Part shown: piece by piece, positions 8,099-16,619 of the stretch
Layout of the letters: every line of letters starts with the position of its first letter
Position numbering within the stretch: position 1 is the first letter of the stretch
Assembly: GCA_035548125.1 (NCBI GenBank)
Contig: DASZTV010000052.1
Span: 30,835-94,834 of the forward strand
From: DASZTV01 sp035548125
GTDB lineage: Bacteria; Actinomycetota; Actinomycetes; JAFAQI01
Length of the DNA: 64,000 bases
Reading direction: 5' to 3'
Made by a program: the position numbers and the translations under genes
The notes under the pieces: generated by a model
What the model saw: only the letters and a program-made list of their open reading frames with translations
What the model was told of the DNA's origin: nothing
Databases searched by the model: none

Positions 8099-9787
8099 CT
8101 ACGACGCTGCCGCAACGTCCCGGAGCCGGGCGTGCAATGCCGCGTTGGCGGCTCGATCAGTTCGTACCTCGACGATCCGAAGCCCGTCGGGCGTGGCGAG
8201 CGCCTCGGCCAGCTGCCCGGCGGTCGTCACCTGCTGGTGGCCTATCCCGTACGCCGTCGCGAGGGCCTCGAGTCGGACTCCGTGCGGAGTGCCGAACAGC
8301 CGCTCGAACGCCGCCGGGTCCACCGCGGTGCCCTGGGGGAGCAGCGAGAAGATGCCGCCCCCGTCGTTGTTGATGACGACGTAGGTCACGTCGGGACGCG
8401 GCTCCGGTCCCAGCACGAGGCCGTTGCCGTCGTGCAGCAGCGACAGGTCCCCGCAGAGCGCGACCGTGCCGCCAGGACTACCGATCTCGATGCCCTGGGC
8501 GGTCGAGACGAAGCCGTCGATGCCGCTGACCCCGCGGTTGGCGTAGATCGTGATGTCGTCACGCGGCTCCATCACGAGGTCGAGGTCGCGAATCGGCATC
8601 GACGAGGCGACGACGAGGGTGCCGCCGTGCCTGAGCAGCCGCACCACGTCGCGTGCGACGCGCGGCTCGGTCAGCTCGTCCGTCGCGTCGAGGATGTCGT
8701 CGATCGCGTGCGCCGCCCGCGCCGCCGCGGCCTGCCACTCGGTCAACCATGCCGGGTCCGCGCGGTGCGCGTCGACGTCGAGCCCGTCGAACCCGGCGGT
8801 CTCGCAACGGACCACCGCGCGTGCGCATCGCGTGACGTCCCAGTTGCCGCCGTCCGGAGAGACCACGATGTGCGGCGTGTCGCGCAGCCAGTCCTGCAAT
8901 GGTCGCGACAGGCCGATCCGGCCGACCACCACGACGAGGTCGGGACGGTGGGCGGAGGTGAACCGGCTGTCGCGAAGCACCGCGTCGGCGGCGCGCAACG
9001 CGTTGGGGCCGTAACGCGCGTTGCTGTGCGGCTCGGCGATCAGCGGCCAGCCCGCCCACCCGCACCAGCTCACCAACGGCTCGGGGTCGCCCGCGTTGTC
9101 CCCGACCACGACGACCCCGTTGCGTACGCCGTCGAGTGCTGCGGCGAGATCCCCGGAAGGATGGGGCGGCGCCGCCACCGTCAGCGCACGCTCGCGGTCC
9201 AGTCCTAGGTCGTAGCCGAACCCGGTGCCGTCGTCGACAGCGACGAGCGGCTCGCGCAGCGCCAGGTTCAGGTGGACCGGCCCGGGCGGTAGGCCGTCGC
9301 GGCCCAGGCAGGCTTCGACAGCACGTCGCGTCGTCTCCCGCCACGCGTCCACTGCATCCGGGTCCGCCTGCGGTACCGGCACGTCGAGGGACCACCGCAC
9401 CGCGGCGCCGTACAGCGCGGACTGCTCAACCGTCTGGTTGGCGCCGATGCCGTGCAGCTCCGGCGGACGATCGGCGGTCAGCAGCAGCAACGGCACGCGC
9501 GCGAGGTCGGCCTCCATCGCCGCGCCGTGGAAGTAGCTCGCGGCAGTACCGGAAGTGCACAGCACGGGCACGACGTGACCGGTCGCCTTCGCGATCCCCA
9601 CCGCTAGGTACGCCGCGGACCGCTCGTCGATCCGGACGTGCACCGTGATCTTCGGGTGCTCGAGCAGTGCGAGCGCGATCGGCGTCGACCGCGACCCCGG
9701 CGCGATCACCGCGTGCGCGACGCCGCGTCGAGCCAGCTCGTCGGCCAGCACCAGGGCAAAGGCCCGGCCGGCGTTCTCAGCGGCCAT
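8099..9787 (-). CDS. menD: 2-succinyl-5-enolpyruvyl-6-hydroxy-3-cyclohexene-1-carboxylate synthase
   Basis: MenD joins isochorismate and 2-oxoglutarate in a thiamine-diphosphate reaction of menaquinone synthesis. The 562-residue product has the N-terminal VIAPGSRSTPIALAL motif, the DERSAAYLAVGIAKATG active-site Glu region, and the C-terminal ThDP/Mg site GDLSLLHDGNGL...NNDGGGIFSLLPQ. The ATG at 9787 gives the normal N-terminus; the open frame extends far upstream, but that part overlaps menC and is not coding. The start overlaps the end of menC by 11 bases, so menA-menC-menD form one operon. Confidence 0.95.
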   Translation of the reverse strand: MAAENAGRAFALVLADELARRGVAHAVIAPGSRSTPIALALLEHPKITVHVRIDERSAAYLAVGIAKATGHVVPVLCTSGTAASYFHGAAMEADLARVPLLLLTADRPPELHGIGANQTVEQSALYGAAVRWSLDVPVPQADPDAVDAWRETTRRAVEACLGRDGLPPGPVHLNLALREPLVAVDDGTGFGYDLGLDRERALTVAAPPHPSGDLAAALDGVRNGVVVVGDNAGDPEPLVSWCGWAGWPLIAEPHSNARYGPNALRAADAVLRDSRFTSAHRPDLVVVVGRIGLSRPLQDWLRDTPHIVVSPDGGNWDVTRCARAVVRCETAGFDGLDVDAHRADPAWLTEWQAAAARAAHAIDDILDATDELTEPRVARDVVRLLRHGGTLVVASSMPIRDLDLVMEPRDDITIYANRGVSGIDGFVSTAQGIEIGSPGGTVALCGDLSLLHDGNGLVLGPEPRPDVTYVVINNDGGGIFSLLPQGTAVDPAAFERLFGTPHGVRLEALATAYGIGHQQVTTAGQLAEALATPDGLRIVEVRTDRAANAALHARLRDVAAAS

Positions 9788-10733
9788 CCAGCACCCCCTG
9801 CGCGGCATCGACCCGCTCCCGCCACCATGCCGTCTCGTCGACGTCGGCACGGTGTGCGGCGAGCAGCCGCACACTCGGCACCACCTGCCGAACCGCGATC
9901 TGGCCGTCGACCGGCACCAGCGGGTCCTCGCACACGTCCGCGGCGAGCAGCGTCGCGGTGCCGAGACCGCACGCGTAGGGCAGCTCCGGAAGCGCGGCGG
10001 CGAGCGCGACCCCCGCGGCCAGCCCCACCGATGTCTCCACCGCGCTCGACACCACGACCGGAAGACCGCTGGCCTCCGCGACCGCGAGGCACGCGCGGAC
10101 GCCGCCGAGCGGCTGCACCTTGAGCACGACGATGTCTGCGGCCTCCAGGCCGGCGACCCGCAACGGGTCTTCGGCGGTCCGCACCGACTCGTCGGCGGCG
10201 AGCCGCACGTCGACCCGTCGTCGCAGCTCCGCCATGTCCTCGAGGGTGGCGACCGGTTGCTCGGCATACTCGAGCTCGAAACGGCCGAGCTCGGTCAGTG
10301 CCCGCACTGCGTCCCCGACGTCCCAGCCGGCGTTGGCGTCTATCCGCAGGGCGCCGTCCGGACCGAGCGCGTCGCGTACCGCTTCGACGCGCGCGATGTC
10401 GTCGGCGAGCGACTGGCCGCGTTCGGCGACCTTCACCTTCGCCGTCGAGCAGCCCGACGCGGCGACCAGCTGGTGCGCCTGCTCGGGTCCGACGGCCGGC
10501 ACGGTCGTGTTGACCGGGATGGTGTCGCGCACCGGTGCCGGCCAGCCGTCATTCGCAGCTTCGCGGGCGGCGGCGAGCCAGCGTGCGCAGGTTGCGGCGT
10601 CGTATTCCGGGAACGGCGAGAACTCGCCCCAGCCCGCAGGCCCTTCGATCAGCACCCCCCGGCGCCGCTGCTGTCCGCGGAAGCGAACCCGCATGGCGAT
10701 GTCGAAGACGTGCCCTGGCACGCCCCGCGTCAT
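9777..10733 (-). CDS. menC: o-Succinylbenzoate synthase
   Basis: MenC dehydrates SHCHC to o-succinylbenzoate and belongs to the enolase superfamily. The 318-residue protein shows the KxK catalytic lysine pair (STAKVKVAER), the metal ligands RIDANAGWD, ELEYAEQPV and LAADESV, and the second catalytic Lys in VVLKVQPLGG. Start ATG at 10733 overlaps the menA stop (ATGA), and its end overlaps the start of menD, so translation is coupled through all three genes. Confidence 0.93.
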   Translation of the reverse strand: MTRGVPGHVFDIAMRVRFRGQQRRRGVLIEGPAGWGEFSPFPEYDAATCARWLAAAREAANDGWPAPVRDTIPVNTTVPAVGPEQAHQLVAASGCSTAKVKVAERGQSLADDIARVEAVRDALGPDGALRIDANAGWDVGDAVRALTELGRFELEYAEQPVATLEDMAELRRRVDVRLAADESVRTAEDPLRVAGLEAADIVVLKVQPLGGVRACLAVAEASGLPVVVSSAVETSVGLAAGVALAAALPELPYACGLGTATLLAADVCEDPLVPVDGQIAVRQVVPSVRLLAAHRADVDETAWWRERVDAAQGVLDGR

Positions 10734-11620
10734 CGGATCAGCAGACCGGCGGCGAGGAGCACCGCGACCGCGAGCTCCAGGCGACCGGTGCCGCCGAGCG
10801 CCGGAATCAGCGCGCGCCCGACACCGCCGCCGCGAACCGCCGCGATCGGCTCCCGAGCGAGCGGTAGTGCCAGCACCGCCAGCAGTGGCCAGGCGGACCG
10901 TGCGGCCACCGGGACGCCGACGACCGCCAGCGCGAGCCCGATGCCGATCGCGGCCACGAACAGCTGGCGGGTGCGCGTCTCGCCGATCCGCACGGCCAGC
11001 GTGCGCTTGCCGGCCACCGCGTCGGTCGGTACGTCGCGCAGGTTGTTCACCACGAGGATCGCGACCGCGAGGATCCCGGTCGCTCCGGCTGCCAGCCATG
11101 CCGTCGCCGGGAGCTTGCCGTGCTGCGCGTAGCACGAGCCGAGGGTCGCGACCAGACCGAAGAACACGAACACGAAGACCTCGCCGAGGCCGGCCGAGGC
11201 GTAGGGGCGGGGGCCGCCGCTGTACCCGAGGAGCGCGGCGAAGGCCGCGGCTCCGACGAGCAGCAGCCACCACGACACGAGCGCGGCGAGGGCGAGGCCG
11301 GCGCCCGCCGCCACCGTCATCGCCAGTGCGATCGCGACCCGCATCGCGCGAGGCGACACCAGCCCGCTCGCGACGGCTCGCCGGGGTCCGGCCCGCTGGA
11401 CGGTGTCGACCCCGCGGACGCCGTCGAAGTAGTCGTTGGCGTAGTTGACAGCGATCTGGACCGCGAGGGCCACGACGACGACCAGCCCCAGCCGGCCGCC
11501 GCGCAGGTGGACGCCGCCGCCGACCCGCGCGCCCGCCGCCGTGCCCACCAGCACCGGAGCGAGCGAGGCAGGCAACGTGCGCGGGCGGGCAGCCTCCACC
11601 CATACCGACAGCGCTCCCAC
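10730..11620 (-). CDS. menA: 1,4-dihydroxy-2-naphthoate polyprenyltransferase
   Basis: MenA attaches the isoprenoid tail to dihydroxynaphthoate in the membrane. The 296-residue protein has about eight hydrophobic helices and the two aspartate-rich motifs of UbiA-family prenyltransferases: NYANDYFDGVRGVD near residue 59 and NNLRDVPTDAVAGKRTLA near residue 192. The GTG start at 11620 has a strong GAGGAGG ribosome site just upstream on the minus strand. It heads the menA-menC-menD operon and is divergent from menE with 46 bases between starts. Confidence 0.94.
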   Translation of the reverse strand: MGALSVWVEAARPRTLPASLAPVLVGTAAGARVGGGVHLRGGRLGLVVVVALAVQIAVNYANDYFDGVRGVDTVQRAGPRRAVASGLVSPRAMRVAIALAMTVAAGAGLALAALVSWWLLLVGAAAFAALLGYSGGPRPYASAGLGEVFVFVFFGLVATLGSCYAQHGKLPATAWLAAGATGILAVAILVVNNLRDVPTDAVAGKRTLAVRIGETRTRQLFVAAIGIGLALAVVGVPVAARSAWPLLAVLALPLAREPIAAVRGGGVGRALIPALGGTGRLELAVAVLLAAGLLIR

Positions 11621-11666
11621 CTCGCCTCCTCAGGTCCGGGTCGCCGGCGTTTACCGTCGTACCACG

Positions 11667-12833
11667 ATGCCAGCCGCCCCAACGCGCCGACTCATCAGCC
11701 TCGCGCTCCCGCCGGGCGAGGAGTTCATCGCGGCGTTCGAACAGGCCTGGGCTGCCGGGGACGCGGTCCTTCCGGTCGATCCCCATGCGCCGCCGGCGGT
11801 CGTCGACAACCTGCTCGCGGCGATGCGCCCGGACGACCCGGTCGAGGTCGGCGTCGCGCTGGTCATCGCGACTTCCGGATCGACCGGAGAGCCCAAGGGG
11901 GCGCAGCTGCGCCGGGAGGCGCTGGACGCCTCGATCGATGCTGCGCATGCCCGCCTCGGGCGGGAGGCCGACGACGTGTGGCTGTCCTGCCTGCCCTGGC
12001 ACCACATCGGCGGTCTGCAGGTGATGCTGCGGGCGCGCCGGCTCGGCATCCCCCTCGTCGTGCACGACCGGTTCGACACCCAACGGTTCGCGGCGGCCGA
12101 GGCGACCCTGACCTCCCTCGTACCGACGCAGCTCGCGGCGTTGCTGGACGCCGGCGTCGACCTCCGGAGGTTCCGCGCGATCCTGCTGGGCGGCGCCGCG
12201 GCGAGCGCTTCGCTACTGGCCCGGGCGCGGGCGGCGGGTGCCGCGATCGTCACGACGTACGGAATGAGCGAGACCGCCGGGGGTTGCGTGTACGACGGCC
12301 GGCCGCTGGACGGGGTGCAGGTGAAGGTGCTGACCGACGGCAGGCTCGCGATCCGCGGGCCGATGCTGATGTCGGGCTACCGCGGACGCGCCGACCTGAC
12401 GGCGCAGGCCCTCGCCGGCGGCTGGCTGCACACCTCGGACCTCGGCACCGTCGAGGACGGCACGGTCACCGTCACCGGCCGGTTCGACGACGTGATCGTC
12501 AGTGGCGGGGAGAACGTCGTGGCCGGGGCGGTCGCGACCGCGATCGGAACCCACCCCGCCGTGACCGACGTCGCGGTCGTCGGGATCCCCGACGAACGGT
12601 GGGGGCACCGCGTCGTCGCCGTCATCGAGGCGACCGAGCCGGTCCCGACCCTCGAAGAGCTGCGGGACTGGTGTCGTGGGGTGCTGCCTGCGGCATCGTT
12701 GCCGCGGCAGGTCGTGGTGGTTGCCGCACTACCCCGGCTGCCGTCCGGGAAGGCGGACCCTGCGGCGGTCGCCCGGCTCGCAGGTCAGGCGACGCCGACG
12801 AGCCAGCCGGTGTCGCCGACCTCTTCGCGGTAG
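11667..12833 (+). CDS. menE: o-Succinylbenzoate--CoA ligase
   Basis: A 388-residue adenylate-forming enzyme with the P-loop ATSGSTGEPKGAQL, the TTYGMSETAGG motif, LHTSDLG and the late Lys in LPSGKADP. It is shorter than typical acyl-CoA ligases, as MenE proteins of actinobacteria often are. It activates o-succinylbenzoate. The ATG at 11667 is preceded by TACCGT (11652-11657), a likely leaderless promoter. The 3' end overlaps a small minus-strand gene by 49 bases. No menB or menH was found in the window. Confidence 0.9.
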   Translation: MPAAPTRRLISLALPPGEEFIAAFEQAWAAGDAVLPVDPHAPPAVVDNLLAAMRPDDPVEVGVALVIATSGSTGEPKGAQLRREALDASIDAAHARLGREADDVWLSCLPWHHIGGLQVMLRARRLGIPLVVHDRFDTQRFAAAEATLTSLVPTQLAALLDAGVDLRRFRAILLGGAAASASLLARARAAGAAIVTTYGMSETAGGCVYDGRPLDGVQVKVLTDGRLAIRGPMLMSGYRGRADLTAQALAGGWLHTSDLGTVEDGTVTVTGRFDDVIVSGGENVVAGAVATAIGTHPAVTDVAVVGIPDERWGHRVVAVIEATEPVPTLEELRDWCRGVLPAASLPRQVVVVAALPRLPSGKADPAAVARLAGQATPTSQPVSPTSSR

Positions 12834-12964
12834 AGGTCGCGGGAGTGCAACGGGCCGGCGAGGTCGAGCAGGAGCGTCAGCGGCACGCCGTCGGACAGCA
12901 GCCGCAGCGCCGTCGCCAACTCGCCGATGTCAGGGTCTCGCTGGGGAGAGCTCCGGTCGGTCAC
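12785..12964 (-). CDS. Small uncharacterised protein (59 aa) downstream of ugd
   Basis: Reading the minus strand from GTG at 12964 to TGA at 12785 gives 59 residues with a protein-like pattern: ELATALRLLSDGVPLTLLLDL, a short amphipathic helix, then HSRDLYREEVGDTGWLVG. It lies 36 bases after the ugd stop in the same direction and overlaps the 3' end of the convergent menE by 49 bases. The sequence does not match a family I can name. The codon pattern is consistent with a real gene, but the evidence is only the frame and context. Confidence 0.55.
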   Translation of the reverse strand: MTDRSSPQRDPDIGELATALRLLSDGVPLTLLLDLAGPLHSRDLYREEVGDTGWLVGVA

Positions 12965-13000
12965 GCCGCACCCCTACCCCTCCCAGCCGGGCTTAGTCCC

Positions 13001-14323
13001 TTATGGCCGACCGAGAGCGCGGTAGGTCCAGCCGGCTGAGCGCCAAGCTTCGGGGTCGAGTGCGTTGCGGCCATCGACGATGTTCGTCGTCGCGACCACT
13101 CCTGCGAGCACCGCGGGGTCGGCCTCGCGAAACTCCAGCCACTCTGTCAGCAGCAGCACCAGGTGTGCGCCGTCAGCGGCGGCGAGCGTGGAGTCGGCGT
13201 ACTGCAGATCCGGATAGCGGCGGCGGGCGTTGTCCATCGCAGCCGGGTCGTAGACCGTGACCTCCGCGCCGAGGCTGTGCAGCTTCGCCGCGACATCGAG
13301 GGCGGGGGAGTCGCGGATGTCGTCGCTGTCCGGCTTGAAGGCCGCCCCGAGCACGGCGATGCGTCGGCCGGCGACCGCGTCGTCGAGCAGTTCGCGCGCC
13401 AGGTCGACCATGCGCGCCCGGCGGCGAAGGTTGATCGCGTCGACCTCGGTGAGAAAGGTCAGCGCCTGGTCCACTCCCAGCTCGCCCGCGCGAGCCATGA
13501 AGGCCCGGATGTCCTTCGGCAGGCAGCCGCCACCGAACCCCAGTCCGGCGTGCAGGAAACGACCGCCGATCCGGGTGTCGTGGGACAACGCCTCGGAGAG
13601 CTTCGTCACGTCCGCGTGCGTCGCCTCGCACACTTCGGCCATCGCGTTGATGAAGGAGATCTTCGTGGCGAGAAACGCGTTGGCCGCGACCTTGACCAGC
13701 TGCGCGGTCGCGAGGTCGGTGACCACCACCGGCGTCCCACTGTCGATCACCGGCTTGAACGCCTCGCGCATCGCCTGCTCGCCGCGCGCCGAGCTCACGC
13801 CGAACACCAGCCGATCCGGGTGCAAGGTGTCCTCGACGGCGAACCCTTCTCTCAGGAACTCCGGGTTCCACACGACCTCGACGGCCTCGCCGGCGGGTGC
13901 GGTAGCAGCGATGCGGCTCGCGATCCGCTCGGCGGTGCCGACCGGCACGGTGGACTTCCCCGCGAAGACACACGGGCGGGTGAGCAGCGGCGCCAGGCTG
14001 GTGACTGCCGTGTAGACGTACTCCAGGTCGGCGGCGTACTCGTTCTCCTTCTGCGGCGTGCCCACACAGAGGAAGTGCACGTCGCCGAACTCCGCGACCT
14101 CCTGGTAGGAGGTCGTGAAGCGGAGCCTGCCCGAGGCGAGCGTCTTGCGAAGCAGGGCTTCGAGCCCGGGCTCGTAGAACGGGACTTCGCCCGCCGACAA
14201 CCGCGCGATCTTCGACTCGTCGACGTCGAGCCCGAGCACCTCGAAACCGAGTGAGGCCATGCAGACGGCATGGGTGGCACCGAGGTAACCGGTGCCGAGA
14301 ACCGTCAGGCGGGGCGCAGCCAC
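13001..14323 (-). CDS. ugd: UDP-glucose 6-dehydrogenase
   Basis: The 440-residue protein begins with an NAD-binding Rossmann motif (VLGTGYLGATHAVCMASLG), contains FAGKSTVPVGT and NPEFLREG, and has the catalytic Cys in GFGGGCLPKD. The C-terminal UDP-binding domain includes GAAFKPDSDDIRDSPAL. It oxidises UDP-glucose to UDP-glucuronate for polysaccharides. I use the GTG at 14323: TACCCT (14330-14335, minus) ends 6 bases upstream, which fits a leaderless mRNA; the frame stays open far upstream but runs antisense through the acyl-CoA dehydrogenase gene. Confidence 0.93.
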   Translation of the reverse strand: MAAPRLTVLGTGYLGATHAVCMASLGFEVLGLDVDESKIARLSAGEVPFYEPGLEALLRKTLASGRLRFTTSYQEVAEFGDVHFLCVGTPQKENEYAADLEYVYTAVTSLAPLLTRPCVFAGKSTVPVGTAERIASRIAATAPAGEAVEVVWNPEFLREGFAVEDTLHPDRLVFGVSSARGEQAMREAFKPVIDSGTPVVVTDLATAQLVKVAANAFLATKISFINAMAEVCEATHADVTKLSEALSHDTRIGGRFLHAGLGFGGGCLPKDIRAFMARAGELGVDQALTFLTEVDAINLRRRARMVDLARELLDDAVAGRRIAVLGAAFKPDSDDIRDSPALDVAAKLHSLGAEVTVYDPAAMDNARRRYPDLQYADSTLAAADGAHLVLLLTEWLEFREADPAVLAGVVATTNIVDGRNALDPEAWRSAGWTYRALGRP

Positions 14324-14329
14324 CCGGCA

Positions 14330-14368
14330 AGGGTAAGCGGTCGGTCGGTGATCACGCCCGCCTACGAT
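14330..14368. promoter_or_regulatory. Back-to-back leaderless promoters of ugd and fadE
   Basis: Between the divergent starts at 14323 (ugd) and 14375 (acyl-CoA dehydrogenase) are only 51 bases. TACCCT on the minus strand (14330-14335) and TACGAT on the plus strand (14363-14368) each end exactly 6 bases before their start codons, and neither gene has a Shine-Dalgarno. This arrangement predicts two -10 boxes with transcription starting at the start codons. Confidence 0.55.
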
Positions 14369-14374
14369 TGAGCC

Positions 14375-15544
14375 GTGAACGCAGGCTTCGACCTCTACAC
14401 GTTGCCGGAGGAGCACGAGCTGCTCCGCAAGACGGTGCGCGAGCTCGCCGATGACAAGATCGCGCCGCGCGCGGCAGCCATCGACGAGGCCGCCGAGTTC
14501 CCGTGGGACGTGCACGACGCGCTGGTCGCGGCACAGCTGCACGCGGTGCACGTTCCGGAGAAGTACGACGGGGTCGGCGCCGACGCCATCGCGTCGGCCA
14601 TCGTCATCGAAGAGGTGGCGCGGGCCTGCGCCGCGTCGTCGCTGATCCCCGCCGTCAACAAGCTCGGAACCATGGGCCTGCTGCTGTCCGGGGGCGAGGA
14701 GCTGAAAGCGGCCTACCTGCCGAAGCTCGCCGCGGGCGAAGGGATGTTCAGCTACTGCCTGTCCGAGCCCGAGGCCGGCAGCGATGCGGGGGGCATGAAG
14801 ACTCGCGCGACGCGTGACGGTGAGGACTGGGTGCTCAACGGCACCAAGCGGTGGATCACCAACGCCGGAGTTTCGAAGTACTACACGGTGATGGCGGTCA
14901 CCGATCCGGACAAAGGCGCGAACGGCATCTCCGCGTTCGTTGTCGAGAAGGAGGACGCCGGCGTCAGCTTCGGCGCTCCGGAGAAGAAGCTCGGCATCAA
15001 GGGTTCGCCTACCGCTGAGGTCTACTTCGACAACGTACGGATCCCTGGCGACCGGATGATCGGTGACGAGGGCACGGGGTTCAAGACCGCGCTGCGGACG
15101 CTCGACCACACCCGGCTGACGATCGGCGCGCAGGCACTCGGCATCGCGCAGGGAGCCGTCGACTACTGCACCCGCTACGTCCAGGAGCGCAAGCAGTTCG
15201 GCAAGCCGATCGCGGAGTTCCAGGGGGTCTCGTTCATCCTCGCCGACATGGCGATGAAGACAGAGGCCGCGCGATCGCTGATCTACCGCGCCGCCGCGAT
15301 GTCCGAGCGGCTCGAGCCCAACCTCACCTTCATGTCGGCGGCCGCGAAGTGCTACGCCTCGGACGCGGCGATGGAGGTCACCACGGACGGCGTTCAGCTG
15401 CTCGGCGGCTACGGCTACACCCGCGACTTCCCGCTCGAGCGGATGATGCGTGACGCGAAGATCACGCAGATCTACGAAGGCACCAACCAGATCCTGCGGG
15501 TCGTGATGTCGCGCAACCTGCTCAAGGCGAATCCGCTTCGCTGA
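14375..15544 (+). CDS. Acyl-CoA dehydrogenase
   Basis: A 389-residue FAD enzyme with the family motifs YCLSEPEAGSDAGGM (FAD/substrate loop), KRWITNAG, and DAKITQIYEGTNQI, where Glu368 is the expected catalytic base. The sequence resembles short/branched-chain dehydrogenases. The GTG start is preceded by TACGAT at 14363-14368. The ferrochelatase gene starts 4 bases after its stop, suggesting co-transcription. The natural acyl-CoA cannot be deduced. Confidence 0.93.
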   Translation: MNAGFDLYTLPEEHELLRKTVRELADDKIAPRAAAIDEAAEFPWDVHDALVAAQLHAVHVPEKYDGVGADAIASAIVIEEVARACAASSLIPAVNKLGTMGLLLSGGEELKAAYLPKLAAGEGMFSYCLSEPEAGSDAGGMKTRATRDGEDWVLNGTKRWITNAGVSKYYTVMAVTDPDKGANGISAFVVEKEDAGVSFGAPEKKLGIKGSPTAEVYFDNVRIPGDRMIGDEGTGFKTALRTLDHTRLTIGAQALGIAQGAVDYCTRYVQERKQFGKPIAEFQGVSFILADMAMKTEAARSLIYRAAAMSERLEPNLTFMSAAAKCYASDAAMEVTTDGVQLLGGYGYTRDFPLERMMRDAKITQIYEGTNQILRVVMSRNLLKANPLR

Positions 15545-15586
15545 GCGGATGGCACCTACACCCCCCGATAGGGGGGCGGATGGCAC
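15545..15586 (+). repeat. Direct repeat flanking a G/C hairpin at the hemH start
   Basis: GCGGATGGCAC occurs at 15545-15555 and again at 15576-15586. Between the copies is a perfect six-base-pair hairpin, CCCCCC-GATA-GGGGGG (15561-15576). The first copy contains the hemH ATG at 15549 and the second contains an out-of-frame ATG. The unit may be a short duplication, or a stem-loop that affects ribosome access just after the start codon. Confidence 0.5.
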
Positions 15587-16610
15587 ATCCGCTCCGCACG
15601 ACGCGCTGCTCGTCCTGTCGTTCGGCGGCCCGGAGGGCCCCGACGACGTGATGCCGTTCCTCGAGAACGTCACGCGCGGCCGCGACGTGCCGGCGGCACG
15701 GCTGGCCGAGGTGGCGAAGCACTATCTGCACTTCGGCGGCGTCTCTCCGATCAACGCGCAGAACCGGGCCCTGGTCGCGGCCGTCACCTCGGAGCTCGCG
15801 ACGTGCGACATCGACGTGCCGGTCTTCTGGGGCAACCGCAACTGGCGGCCCTACGTCGGTGACGTCGTCAGTGAGATGGCCGCTGCCGGCGTCCGCAACG
15901 CACTCGTGTTCGTGACGTCGGCATACGCGTCGTACTCCGCGTGTCGGCAGTACCAGGACGACCTGGCCACCGCTGCCGAAGCCGCGGGGGAGGGTGCGCC
16001 GCGGCTGCAGAAGCTCCGGCACTACTTCGACCACCCGGGCTTCATCGAGCCACAGCAGGATGCGGTCCGGGTGGCCCTTGCCGCCATCGAGGAGCGGCGT
16101 CGAAGGACGACCCGGCTGATCTTCGTCGCCCACTCGGTGCCGGAGGCGATGGCGGCCGCTGCCGGTCCCGATGGCGGGTTGTACGTCGCGCAGCTCGAGG
16201 CAGCGTCGGCGCTGGTCGCCGGCGCAGCTCCGGACCTGCCGTGGCGCCTTGCCTACTCCAGCCGCAGCGGCCCGGCGGCCGTGCCCTGGCTCGAACCGGA
16301 CGTCAATGACGCGATCCGAGCTGCCGTGGCGGACGGCGTGACCGACGTCGTCGTCGTACCCATCGGTTTCGTCAGCGACCACATCGAGGTGCGCTGGGAC
16401 CTCGACGTCGAAGCGGCGGCGACGGCAGCGGCGGCCGGAATGTCGTTTCACCGGACCGCGCCACCGGCCGCCGACCCGAGATTCGTCGCGATGGTGCGCG
16501 AGCTGGTGGCCGAGCAGCTCGACCCGAACGCGCCGCGCCGTGCGTTGTCCGGCTTCGGACCTGCGCACGACATCTGCCCAGCGGGTTGCTGCCGGCTGCT
16601 GAGTCGTTAG
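15549..16610 (+). CDS. hemH: Ferrochelatase (coproporphyrin or protoporphyrin type)
   Basis: The 353-residue product has the ferrochelatase motifs LSFGGPEGPDDVMPFLENV, FWGNRNWRP, the catalytic His in VAHSVPEAM and PIGFVSDHIEV. In actinobacteria these enzymes usually insert iron into coproporphyrin III (CpfC). Cys132 and a C-terminal trio Cys343, Cys347 and Cys348 resemble the [2Fe-2S] ligands known in mycobacterial ferrochelatase. The first 18 codons are encoded by a short repeat/hairpin and look like a non-conserved extension. No other haem gene is in the window. Confidence 0.92.
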   Translation: MAPTPPDRGADGTSAPHDALLVLSFGGPEGPDDVMPFLENVTRGRDVPAARLAEVAKHYLHFGGVSPINAQNRALVAAVTSELATCDIDVPVFWGNRNWRPYVGDVVSEMAAAGVRNALVFVTSAYASYSACRQYQDDLATAAEAAGEGAPRLQKLRHYFDHPGFIEPQQDAVRVALAAIEERRRRTTRLIFVAHSVPEAMAAAAGPDGGLYVAQLEAASALVAGAAPDLPWRLAYSSRSGPAAVPWLEPDVNDAIRAAVADGVTDVVVVPIGFVSDHIEVRWDLDVEAAATAAAAGMSFHRTAPPAADPRFVAMVRELVAEQLDPNAPRRALSGFGPAHDICPAGCCRLLSR

Positions 16611-16619
16611 CGTTCGCTG

